Made by a program: the position numbers and the translations under genes. A model generated the notes under the pieces. The model was not told where the DNA came from. It did not search any database and saw nothing but the letters and a program-made list of their open reading frames with translations. Shown piece after piece: positions 8,352 through 16,044 of a DNA stretch of 64,000 bases. Source of the stretch: Microbacteriaceae bacterium PS02333 (lineage in GTDB: Bacteria; Actinomycetota; Actinomycetes; Actinomycetales; Microbacteriaceae); assembly GCA_029959665.1 (NCBI GenBank), contig JASCOI010000004.1, forward strand, positions 1-64,000, read 5' to 3'. The number at the start of each line of letters is the position of its first letter. Position 1 is the stretch's first letter.

Positions 8352-10034
8352 ATGTTCAACCCAACCCGTTCACGGCTCGCCATCGGCGGAGCCGTTCTCC
8401 TCGCAGCCGGCCTCGCGCTGAGCGGCTGCAGCTCCAGCGGCTCCGCCAGCACCGGGGACGCTGCCTCCACCCTGATCGCGTACACCGGCCAGTCCGGCGA
8501 CTACCAGATCAACTACAACCCGTGGTCGCCCTCCAACATCGGCGGCGTCGGCACGATCTACGAGTCGCTGTTCTTCATCACCAACGTCAACACCAAGGAC
8601 CCGAAGCCGCTCCTCGGCAAGTCGTACGAGTGGAACGGCGACGGCACGCAGCTGACGATCACGCTCCGCGACGGCGCGAAGTGGAGTGACGGCAAGCCCT
8701 TCACGGCGAAGGACGTCGTCTTCACGCTCGACATGCTCAAGAAGCAGAAGGCGCTGAACTCCATCGGCTACGACGGCACCGCGAAGGCCGACGGCGACGA
8801 CACGGTCGTGGTGTCCTTCGACAAGCCGTCGTTCGTGCTCGGCCCGAACCTGCTCGGCAAGACGTGGATCGTCCCAGAGCACCTGTGGAAGGACATCGAC
8901 CCGACCACGGACGTCGTCCGCAAGCCCGTCGGCACCGGTCCGTACACGCTCGGCACCTTCAAGGCGCAGGCGTTCACCCTCGAGGCGAACAAGGACTACT
9001 GGGGCGGCGCACCGGCCGTGAAGACGATCCGCTACCTGTCGCTCTCCGGCAACACCGCCGGCGCCGACGCCCTGTCGCAGGGGTCCATCGACTGGCAGAC
9101 CGGCCCGGTGCCGAACATGGACGACATCCCCGGCAAGTACCCGGGCTACGACGGCATCACCGTCGGGCAGAACCAGATGGCGCTCCTCACCTGCTCGTCC
9201 ACCGCGCTCGGCTGCTCCGGCCCGCAGACCGACCCCGCCGTGCGGCACGCCATCGCCGACGCGATCAACCGCAAGCAGCTGAACTCGCTCGCGTTCTCGA
9301 ACACGGCCAGCGAGATCTCGCCGACCTTCGCGCTCACCACGACGCAGAAGGACACCATCTCGAAGGACGTCTCGCCCGCGGTCATGCCGTCCGGCGCCGA
9401 CACGGCCGCCGCGGCGTCGACGCTCGAGGGCGCCGGGTACACGAAGGGCGCGGACGGGATCTACGCCAAGGACGGCAAGAAGCTGTCCCTGACCGTCGAG
9501 GTCGTCACCGGGTGGACCGACTACATCACCGCGATCGACACGATGACGCAGCAGCTCAAGGCAGCGGGCATCGAGCTCAAGGCGCAGCAGTCGTCGTGGA
9601 ACGAGTGGACCGACAAGAAGACCAAGGGGAACTTCGAGCTCGCGATCGACTCGCTCGGCCAGGGCCCGACCGCGAACCCGTACTACCTGTACAACAACTA
9701 CTTCTCGACCGCGAACACCGCCAAGGTCGGCGAGGCAGCCCCGATGAACATCGCCAGGTACAGCAACCCCGAGGTCGACGCCGCGCTCACGAAGCTCGCC
9801 GCGATCAACCCCGAGGACACCGCGGCGACCCAGCCCGAACTCGACGTCATCCAGCAGCACGTCGTCGAGGACATGCCCTACATCCCCGTGATGACCGGCG
9901 GCACGACGAGCGAGTTCCACGCGTCGAAGTTCACCGGCTGGCCCACCAAGTCCGACCTCTACGCCTTCCCGGCCGTCTGGGCGAGCCCGGACAACGCCGA
10001 GATCTTCAAGGCGCTCAAGCCGGCGAAGGGCTGA
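8352..10034 (+). CDS. ABC importer substrate-binding lipoprotein, family 5
   Basis: The 560-residue protein is of the SBP_bac_5 (DppA/OppA) type. It has a lipoprotein signal peptide with lipobox LSGC, so C26 would be lipidated and the mature protein anchored outside the membrane. Family features include the conserved WSDGKPFTAKDVVFTLDMLK segment near residues 114-133 and the length of about 550 residues. It heads an operon with two permeases and two ATPases. The family is named for peptides, but many actinobacterial members bind oligosaccharides such as cello- or manno-oligosaccharides. The surrounding glycosidases make an oligosaccharide the better guess. The ATG follows AGAGGACAACG. Confidence 0.9.
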   Translation: MFNPTRSRLAIGGAVLLAAGLALSGCSSSGSASTGDAASTLIAYTGQSGDYQINYNPWSPSNIGGVGTIYESLFFITNVNTKDPKPLLGKSYEWNGDGTQLTITLRDGAKWSDGKPFTAKDVVFTLDMLKKQKALNSIGYDGTAKADGDDTVVVSFDKPSFVLGPNLLGKTWIVPEHLWKDIDPTTDVVRKPVGTGPYTLGTFKAQAFTLEANKDYWGGAPAVKTIRYLSLSGNTAGADALSQGSIDWQTGPVPNMDDIPGKYPGYDGITVGQNQMALLTCSSTALGCSGPQTDPAVRHAIADAINRKQLNSLAFSNTASEISPTFALTTTQKDTISKDVSPAVMPSGADTAAAASTLEGAGYTKGADGIYAKDGKKLSLTVEVVTGWTDYITAIDTMTQQLKAAGIELKAQQSSWNEWTDKKTKGNFELAIDSLGQGPTANPYYLYNNYFSTANTAKVGEAAPMNIARYSNPEVDAALTKLAAINPEDTAATQPELDVIQQHVVEDMPYIPVMTGGTTSEFHASKFTGWPTKSDLYAFPAVWASPDNAEIFKALKPAKG

Positions 10035-10068
10035 CGCCGATGGGATCGCGACCGAGGAGCACTCGACG

Positions 10069-11058
10069 ATGACCTACTTCCTGCGCAAGATCGGCTTCTA
10101 CGTCGTCGCACTCTGGGCGGCACTGACGCTGAACTTCATCATCCCCAGGCTCCTGCCCGGGAACCCGGTGGACATCCTGCTCGCCAAGCTCCAGCAGCGC
10201 GGCGGACAGGTGACCCCGGCGACCCGGCAGGCGTACGAGCTGCTCCTCGGTGGCGATTCCTCGGAACCGATCATCGTCCAGTACGGCCGCTACCTCGGCA
10301 ACGTGTTCCGCGGTGACCTCGGCGTGTCCGTCAGCTACTTCCCGGCACCCGTCACCGAGGTCATCGCGAGCTCGCTGCCGTGGACCATCGCCCTCGTCGG
10401 CATCGCCACGATCCTCGCTGCGGTCATCGGCGTCGGTCTCGGCGCCTTCGTCGGGTGGAAGCCCGGCACCTGGCTCGACTCGTTCGTGCCCGCCACCACC
10501 CTGCTCGCCGCCGTGCCGTACTTCTGGCTCGCCCTGATCCTGGTCTACTTCTTCGCCACCGGCATGCACCTGTTCCCGGCGCAGGGCGGCTACGACGTCG
10601 TCCTGACCCCGGGCTTCAACCTCGAGTTCATCGGGTCGGCGATCAAGTACGGCGTGCTACCGGCCGCGACCATCGTGCTCGCGTCCCTGGGCGGCTGGCT
10701 GCTCGGGATGCGCAACATGATGGTGTCGACCCTCTCCGAGGACTACATCACGACCGCGCAGGCGAAGGGCCTGTCCGACGGCAAGATCCTGCGGAACTAC
10801 GCCGCCAGGAACGCCGTGCTGCCGTCCGTCGCCGGGTTCGCGATCTCCCTCGGGTTCATCGTCTCCGGGTCGGTCGTCACCGAGCAGGTGTTCTCGTACC
10901 CGGGCATCGGGTCGAAGCTCCTCTCCGCGGTGACGAACAACGACTACGCGCTCATGCAGGGGATCTTCCTGTTCATCACCCTGGCGGTCCTCGGCGCGAA
11001 CCTCGTCGTCGACCTGCTGTACGGGATCATCGACCCCCGCACGCGGGCACGGAGCTAG
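10069..11058 (+). CDS. ABC importer permease, DppB type
   Basis: This 329-residue inner-membrane protein forms half of the transmembrane channel of the importer. It opens with a membrane helix (FYVVALWAALTLNFIIPRLLPG), followed by about five further helices. The EAA-like coupling loop is around TTAQAKGLSDGKILRNY (residues 226-242), and the C-terminal DLLYGIIDPR is typical of DppB/OppB. It starts 34 bases after the binding-protein stop and is followed 12 bases later by the partner permease. The substrate is inferred from the operon, not from this protein. Confidence 0.9.
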   Translation: MTYFLRKIGFYVVALWAALTLNFIIPRLLPGNPVDILLAKLQQRGGQVTPATRQAYELLLGGDSSEPIIVQYGRYLGNVFRGDLGVSVSYFPAPVTEVIASSLPWTIALVGIATILAAVIGVGLGAFVGWKPGTWLDSFVPATTLLAAVPYFWLALILVYFFATGMHLFPAQGGYDVVLTPGFNLEFIGSAIKYGVLPAATIVLASLGGWLLGMRNMMVSTLSEDYITTAQAKGLSDGKILRNYAARNAVLPSVAGFAISLGFIVSGSVVTEQVFSYPGIGSKLLSAVTNNDYALMQGIFLFITLAVLGANLVVDLLYGIIDPRTRARS

Positions 11059-11070
11059 GGAGGAGACGAC

Positions 11071-12063
11071 ATGACCAACATCCAGGAAGAGACCGAACCG
11101 ACCATCGGGGCGCTCGCCGAGGAAGCGGACACCACCACGTCGATCGCCACCCGGCGGCAGGCCAAGGGAGGCATCCGTCGGTTCCTTCCCGCGCTCACGC
11201 CGTGGCTCGTCACCGGCATCGTCCTCGTCGCCGGCGTCACGCTGTTCGGCGTCATCGGGCCGCTGCTCGTCGGCGACCCGACCACCATCCGCGACTCCGG
11301 GCTGCAGCCGCCGAGCGCCGAGAACCTCCTCGGCACCACCCAGACCGGCCAGGACGTCCTCGCCCAGCTCGCCTCCGCCACCCGTGGGAGTCTGCAGATC
11401 GGGCTGATCGTCGGGCTCCTCGCCACCGTGCTCTCCGCGTTCTTCGGGATCCTCGGCGCGTACCTCGGCGGGATCATGGACGAGGCGTTCTCGCTGTTCT
11501 CCAACGTGTTCCTCGTGATCCCCGGGCTGCCGCTCGTCATCGTGATCTCCGGGCTCGTCCCGCGTGAGGCACGAGGGCTCTGGACCATCGCCGTCGTCCT
11601 CGCGATCACGTCGTGGGCGGGGTCCGCGCGGGTGCTCCGCGCCCAGACGATGTCGATCCGCAACCGCGACTACGTCTCGGCTGCGCGGGTCGCCGGCGAA
11701 CGGCCGTGGCGGGTGATCGCGGTCGAGATCCTGCCGAACCTGCTGCCCGTCCTGGCGTCGCAGTTCGTGTTCGCGGTCATCGCTGCGATCCTCGGGGAAG
11801 CGGGGCTGTCGTTCCTGGGGCTCGGGGCGTCGAACTCGTCGACGCTCGGCACGATGCTCTTCTACGCGCAGAACGGCTTCGCGCTGGCCAACGGCGCCTG
11901 GTGGTGGTTCGTGCCGCCCGGGCTGTTGATCGCGCTGCTCGGCATGGGCCTGTCGCTCGTGAACTTCTCGATCGACGAGGTCATCAACCCCCGCCTGGCG
12001 AACGTGCGGGCACAGCGCCGCCGGGAACGTGCCCTGCGTCGTCTGAAGGGAGCCAAGCGATGA
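11071..12063 (+). CDS. ABC importer permease, DppC type
   Basis: The 330-residue permease is the second half of the channel. It has a cytoplasmic N-terminal tail of about 45 residues rich in Glu and Thr, a first helix around residues 46-65, a periplasmic segment with LLGTTQTGQDVLAQL (the OppC_N hallmark), then about five helices. The coupling loop RDYVSAARVAGERPW contacts the ATPases. It ends with INPRL and a basic tail. The start ATG has GGGAGGAGA just upstream. The stop codon overlaps the next ATG (ATGA). Confidence 0.9.
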   Translation: MTNIQEETEPTIGALAEEADTTTSIATRRQAKGGIRRFLPALTPWLVTGIVLVAGVTLFGVIGPLLVGDPTTIRDSGLQPPSAENLLGTTQTGQDVLAQLASATRGSLQIGLIVGLLATVLSAFFGILGAYLGGIMDEAFSLFSNVFLVIPGLPLVIVISGLVPREARGLWTIAVVLAITSWAGSARVLRAQTMSIRNRDYVSAARVAGERPWRVIAVEILPNLLPVLASQFVFAVIAAILGEAGLSFLGLGASNSSTLGTMLFYAQNGFALANGAWWWFVPPGLLIALLGMGLSLVNFSIDEVINPRLANVRAQRRRERALRRLKGAKR

Positions 12064-12908
12064 CCGCCGTCCTGACCATCGACCACCTCAACGTGGTCTA
12101 CGAGACCGAACACCCCGTGCACGCCGTGAAGGACGTCTCCCTGACGCTCGCACCCGGCGAGATCCTCGGACTCGCGGGGGAGTCCGGGTGCGGGAAGACC
12201 ACCCTCGCCTACGCCATCACCCGGCTGCACCGACCGCCGGCGAAGGTCGCGTCGGGGAGCATCACGTTCCACGACCGGGACGGCACCGACATCGACCTGC
12301 TCGGGTTGCCGCACGAGCAGCTCCGGGCGGTGCGGTGGTCGAAGCTGTCGATGGTGTTCCAGGGCGCGATGAACGCGCTCAACCCCGTCACGACGATCCG
12401 TGCGCAGCTCGACGACGCGCTCGTCGAGCACCGGAAGGGCCTGTCCCGGAAGGAACGCCGGGCCATCGCCGAGGACGCGCTCAGCCGTGTCGGCGTGGAC
12501 CCGTCCCGCATCACCGCGTACCCGCACGAACTGTCCGGGGGCATGCGGCAGCGCGTGATGATCGCGATGGCGATGCTGCTCGAACCGCAGATCATGATCA
12601 TGGACGAACCGACGACCGCGCTGGACGTGGTCGTCCAGCGGGAGATCCTCCGCGAGATCGTGCGACTGCGGGACGAGCTCGGGTTCGCCGTGGTGTTCAT
12701 CACGCACGACCTGCCGCTGCTGCTCGAGATCAGCGACCGGATCGCGATCATGCTCCGCGGCGAGGTCGTCGAGTGCGACCGGGCAGCGGTGATCCAGCAC
12801 GACCCGCAGCACCCCTACACGAAGCGGCTGCTGCAGTCGTTCCCGAGCCTGTCGGGGGAGCGCGGCGCGTTCATCCGCAGCGGCGTCGATGAGGAGACCC
12901 TCGCATGA
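12060..12908 (+). CDS. ABC importer ATPase, DppD type
   Basis: The 282-residue ATPase powers the importer. It has Walker A GESGCGKTT (residues 40-48), a Q-loop near MVFQGAMNALNPV, signature LSGGMRQRV, Walker B IMIMDEPTTALD, and the switch histidine in ITHD. The C-terminal QHPYTKRLLQSFPSL is the oligopeptide-transporter extension. It overlaps the genes on both sides by four bases (ATGA), which implies tight stoichiometric coupling with its partner ATPase. Confidence 0.92.
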   Translation: MTAVLTIDHLNVVYETEHPVHAVKDVSLTLAPGEILGLAGESGCGKTTLAYAITRLHRPPAKVASGSITFHDRDGTDIDLLGLPHEQLRAVRWSKLSMVFQGAMNALNPVTTIRAQLDDALVEHRKGLSRKERRAIAEDALSRVGVDPSRITAYPHELSGGMRQRVMIAMAMLLEPQIMIMDEPTTALDVVVQREILREIVRLRDELGFAVVFITHDLPLLLEISDRIAIMLRGEVVECDRAAVIQHDPQHPYTKRLLQSFPSLSGERGAFIRSGVDEETLA

Positions 12909-13798
12909 CCAGCGTCACCGTCAGCCACCTCGGCAAGGACTTCCACACCCGCAAGGGCCTGAAGCGCACCACGCTGCGGGCCGTCGACGACGTGTCGTTC
13001 GAGCTGCTCCCCGGGCGCACCGTCGCACTCGTCGGGGAGTCCGGTTCGGGGAAGTCCACGATCGCCAGGATGCTCGCGAAGCTCGAGTCCACCACGCGTG
13101 GGTCGATCGACGTCCGACTCGAGGACGGCACGCCCGTCGTCGGCAGCATGTACCGCCGACACGTCCAGATGGTGTTCCAGGACCCCTTCGCGTCGCTCAA
13201 CCCGTTCCACTCGATCGAGCACCACATCGCCCGGCCGCTCCAGCTGCACCACCGCGCACGCGGAGCCGCCGAGACCGCCGATCGGGTCCGTGAACTGCTC
13301 GGACGCGTGAACCTGGACGAGGACTTCGCCACCAGGCGTCCGCACGAGCTCTCCGGCGGGCAGCGGCAGCGCGTCGCGATCGCCCGGGCGCTGGCACCGG
13401 GTGCGCAGGTGCTCGTCGCCGACGAACCCGTGTCGATGCTCGACGTGTCGATCCGCCTCAGCGTGCTCAACCTGATGGGGCGACTGCAGCGCGAGGACCA
13501 CCTCGCCGTGCTGTACATCACGCACGACCTGGCGACCGCGCGGCACTTCTCCGACGAGATCCTGGTGCTGTACCGCGGCCGGGTCGTCGAGCGGGGGCCG
13601 TCCGACGCCGTGATCCTCGACCCGCACCACGACTACACGCGGCTCCTCGCCGAGGCCGCCCCCGACCCGGAGCGCGGCGAACGACGGGTCACGGCCGGTG
13701 CGCCGCTCGACCGCTCCACGATCGACAACACCACCTGCTACGACCACGCCATCGGCGCGTGGGTGTCGAGCGAGCCGGCGCCGGTCGGCGCTCGATGA
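12905..13798 (+). CDS. ABC importer ATPase, DppF type
   Basis: The 297-residue partner ATPase has Walker A GESGSGKST (44-52), Q-loop MVFQDPFASLNP, signature LSGGQRQRV, Walker B VLVADEPVSMLD and switch ITHD. Such importers use a heterodimer of two ATPases. The C-terminal part has a short conserved Cys-containing tail (TTCYDHA) beyond the nucleotide-binding domain. In related DppF proteins a cysteine-rich tail can hold an Fe-S cluster; only one Cys is visible here, so that is unlikely. Its stop overlaps the start of the second GH36 gene. Confidence 0.9.
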   Translation: MTSVTVSHLGKDFHTRKGLKRTTLRAVDDVSFELLPGRTVALVGESGSGKSTIARMLAKLESTTRGSIDVRLEDGTPVVGSMYRRHVQMVFQDPFASLNPFHSIEHHIARPLQLHHRARGAAETADRVRELLGRVNLDEDFATRRPHELSGGQRQRVAIARALAPGAQVLVADEPVSMLDVSIRLSVLNLMGRLQREDHLAVLYITHDLATARHFSDEILVLYRGRVVERGPSDAVILDPHHDYTRLLAEAAPDPERGERRVTAGAPLDRSTIDNTTCYDHAIGAWVSSEPAPVGAR

Positions 13799-15930
13799 GC
13801 GCGGACACCGTCGACTGGGTCACCACCGGGTTCCGCGCCCGGTTCCGGCTCGCGCCGGACCGTCCCGCCGCCCTCGTCTCGTTCCAGCCGACCGGCGGCG
13901 TGGGCGGACCCGACGGCCAAGGCGACCCCGCCGACCTCGACGACCTCGACGACCTCGACGACCCCGCCGACCTCGACGACCCGCAACCCCTCGTCGAGCT
14001 GACCACCGTCGGCCACGGTCGGTTCCCCGGCGGGTACCGGCACGTGGACACCACCATCGGGGCGCGACTCCGCCCCGTCTCGCACCACGTGCACGTGGAC
14101 GGGACCGACCTGTGGTTCCGGATCCTGCAGGAGGACGCGGCCACGGGCCTCCAGGTCGAGTCGGTGTTCCGGGCCCGCGACGGCGTCGCCGCCTTCCGGA
14201 CGTGGACCGAGGTCTCGTCGCTCGGCGACCGCGAGCACGTCCTGGACGCGGTGTCCTCGTTCGCGACGGGTGCGTTCCTGACCGACTCGGGCCGCACCGT
14301 CGACGACCTGTCGCTGGTGCACGCCGACAACGACTGGGCCGCGGAGAGCCGGTGGCGGACCGACGCCTTGCGGGACATCGGGCTCGCCCGGATCGACCGG
14401 GAGGCCCAGCACCACCCGCCCAGGACCCGCGCCGTCGTGCAGAACCGCGGATCGTGGTCCACGGGCGAAGCGCTCCCGATCGGTGTGCTGCAGACCGACG
14501 GCTACGCGCTCGTCTGGCAGATCGAGCACAACGGGCCCTGGCTGTACGAGATCGGGGAGACCCGGCGCCATGCGTACGTCCTGCTCAGCGGACCCACCGA
14601 CCAGGAACACCAGTGGACGGCGACCGTCGCACCGGGACGCCCGTTCGTGTCCGTGCCGGTGTCCGTCGGCATCGCGGCGTCCGTCGACGGTGCGTTCGAG
14701 GTGCTCACCGCGCAACGCCGAGCGATCCGGACCGTGCGTGCCGCCGACGAGGCACTGCCGCTCGTGTTCAACGACTACATGAACACGCTCATGGGCGACC
14801 CCACCACCGCGAAGCTGCTGCCGCTCATCGACGCGGCGGCCGAGGCCGGCGCCGATCTGTTCTGCATCGACGCCGGCTGGTACGCCGAAGGGCACTGGTG
14901 GGACAGCGTCGGGGAGTGGCTGCCGGCGGCGACCCGGTTCCCGGACGGACTCGGAGCCGTCGTCGACCACATCCGGTCGCGCGGCATGCAGGCGGGGCTC
15001 TGGCTCGAGCCCGAGGTCATCGGCATCCACTCGCTCCTCGCGACGACGCTGCCCGACAGCGCCTTCGTTCAGCACCACGGCGTGCGCGTCGCCGAACACG
15101 GGCGGCACCTGCTCGACCTGCGCTCGCCGGACGCCCGGGCGCACCTCGACGAGGTCGTCGACCGGCTCGTCGGGGACCTCGGTGTGACGTTCTTCAAGAT
15201 GGACTGCAACACGATGACCGGGCCGTGGGAGGGCAGCGTCGACGGCGGGCGTGCGCTGCTCGACTGGCTCGACGACGTACAAGCCCGGTACCCGGCGCTG
15301 CTCATCGAGAACTGCGCGTCGGGAGCGATGCGCGCCGACTTCGCGATGCTCTCCCGGCTGCACATGCAGTCCACCTCGGACCAGCAGGACCCGGTGCTGT
15401 CCGCGTCGATCGCCGCGGCGGCACCCGCTGCGATGCTCCCCGAGCAGGCCGGCAACTGGGCGTACCCGGCTCCGTCGATGTCACCAGACCTGTTCACGCT
15501 GTCGCTCGTCAACGGGGTGCTCGGACGGATGTACCTGTCCGGGTACCTCAACGAGATGTCGCCGTCGCAGCGCGCGGTGGTGTCCGAGGCGATCGCGGCG
15601 CAGCGGACCGTGCTGTCCGTGATCACGTCGGCGGTACCCGTCTGGCCGCTCGGGCTCGCCGCGTGGGAGGACACCTGGATCGCGCTCGGACTCCGTGCGA
15701 CGTCCGGCGAGCTGTACCTGTCGGTGTGGTCGTTGCCGGGTGCGCCGGACGCGGTGACGCTGCCGCTCGACGGGTTCCGCGGGCGGGACGTCGTCGTCGA
15801 GCCGCTGTTCCCCGTCGAGGTGGCACCGTGGGTGCCCGCCTGGGATCAGGAGGAGGGGATCCTCCGTCTCACCAACGGCGGTGCCACCCCGACGGCGCGG
15901 GTGTTCCGCATCCGGCCTGCGGCCGGCTGA
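13795..15930 (+). CDS. GH36 alpha-galactosidase, second copy
   Basis: The 711-residue GH36-like enzyme is only distantly similar to the first copy at 3494. It has the barrel motif LFCIDAGWY, the nucleophile in FFKMDCNTMTG (D470), and ENCASGAMRAD followed by STSDQQDP with the acid/base aspartate D529. These motifs resemble clan GH-D enzymes that act on internal or branched alpha-galactosyl residues. Near residues 46-62 there is an Asp/Leu-rich insertion encoded by tandem GACCTCGAC repeats, probably a surface loop. The chosen ATG overlaps the ATPase stop (ATGA); an upstream in-frame start at 13759 is possible but lies inside the ATPase. It is the last gene of the importer operon, so its substrate is probably what the importer brings in. 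Confidence 0.85.
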   Translation: MSADTVDWVTTGFRARFRLAPDRPAALVSFQPTGGVGGPDGQGDPADLDDLDDLDDPADLDDPQPLVELTTVGHGRFPGGYRHVDTTIGARLRPVSHHVHVDGTDLWFRILQEDAATGLQVESVFRARDGVAAFRTWTEVSSLGDREHVLDAVSSFATGAFLTDSGRTVDDLSLVHADNDWAAESRWRTDALRDIGLARIDREAQHHPPRTRAVVQNRGSWSTGEALPIGVLQTDGYALVWQIEHNGPWLYEIGETRRHAYVLLSGPTDQEHQWTATVAPGRPFVSVPVSVGIAASVDGAFEVLTAQRRAIRTVRAADEALPLVFNDYMNTLMGDPTTAKLLPLIDAAAEAGADLFCIDAGWYAEGHWWDSVGEWLPAATRFPDGLGAVVDHIRSRGMQAGLWLEPEVIGIHSLLATTLPDSAFVQHHGVRVAEHGRHLLDLRSPDARAHLDEVVDRLVGDLGVTFFKMDCNTMTGPWEGSVDGGRALLDWLDDVQARYPALLIENCASGAMRADFAMLSRLHMQSTSDQQDPVLSASIAAAAPAAMLPEQAGNWAYPAPSMSPDLFTLSLVNGVLGRMYLSGYLNEMSPSQRAVVSEAIAAQRTVLSVITSAVPVWPLGLAAWEDTWIALGLRATSGELYLSVWSLPGAPDAVTLPLDGFRGRDVVVEPLFPVEVAPWVPAWDQEEGILRLTNGGATPTARVFRIRPAAG
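13933..13959 (+). repeat. Three perfect 9-bp tandem repeats in the second GH36 gene
   Basis: GACCTCGAC is repeated three times perfectly, and imperfect copies continue to about 13980. In frame it encodes Asp-Leu-Asp units. The repeat length keeps the frame, so copy-number change would alter only loop length. Confidence 0.85.
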
Positions 15931-15970
15931 CGGGCGGACGGACGCCGATGGCAGCGGCGTGCGTCGGGAC

Positions 15971-16012
15971 GGACTGGAGGCTCGTGGCGGGCAGGCACCG
16001 AGCCTCCAGTCC
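15971..16012. terminator. Convergent hairpin built from a recurring GGAGGCTCG element
   Basis: GGACTGGAGGCTCG at 15971-15984 is perfectly complementary to 15999-16012, with a 14-base loop. It lies between the convergent GH36 and UvrA-like stop codons, so a bidirectional terminator role fits. The arm sequence recurs elsewhere in the window, including inside genes. Confidence 0.6.
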
Positions 16013-16044
16013 CGTGTGGGGTCGCGTCCGGGTGCCTTCCCTGG

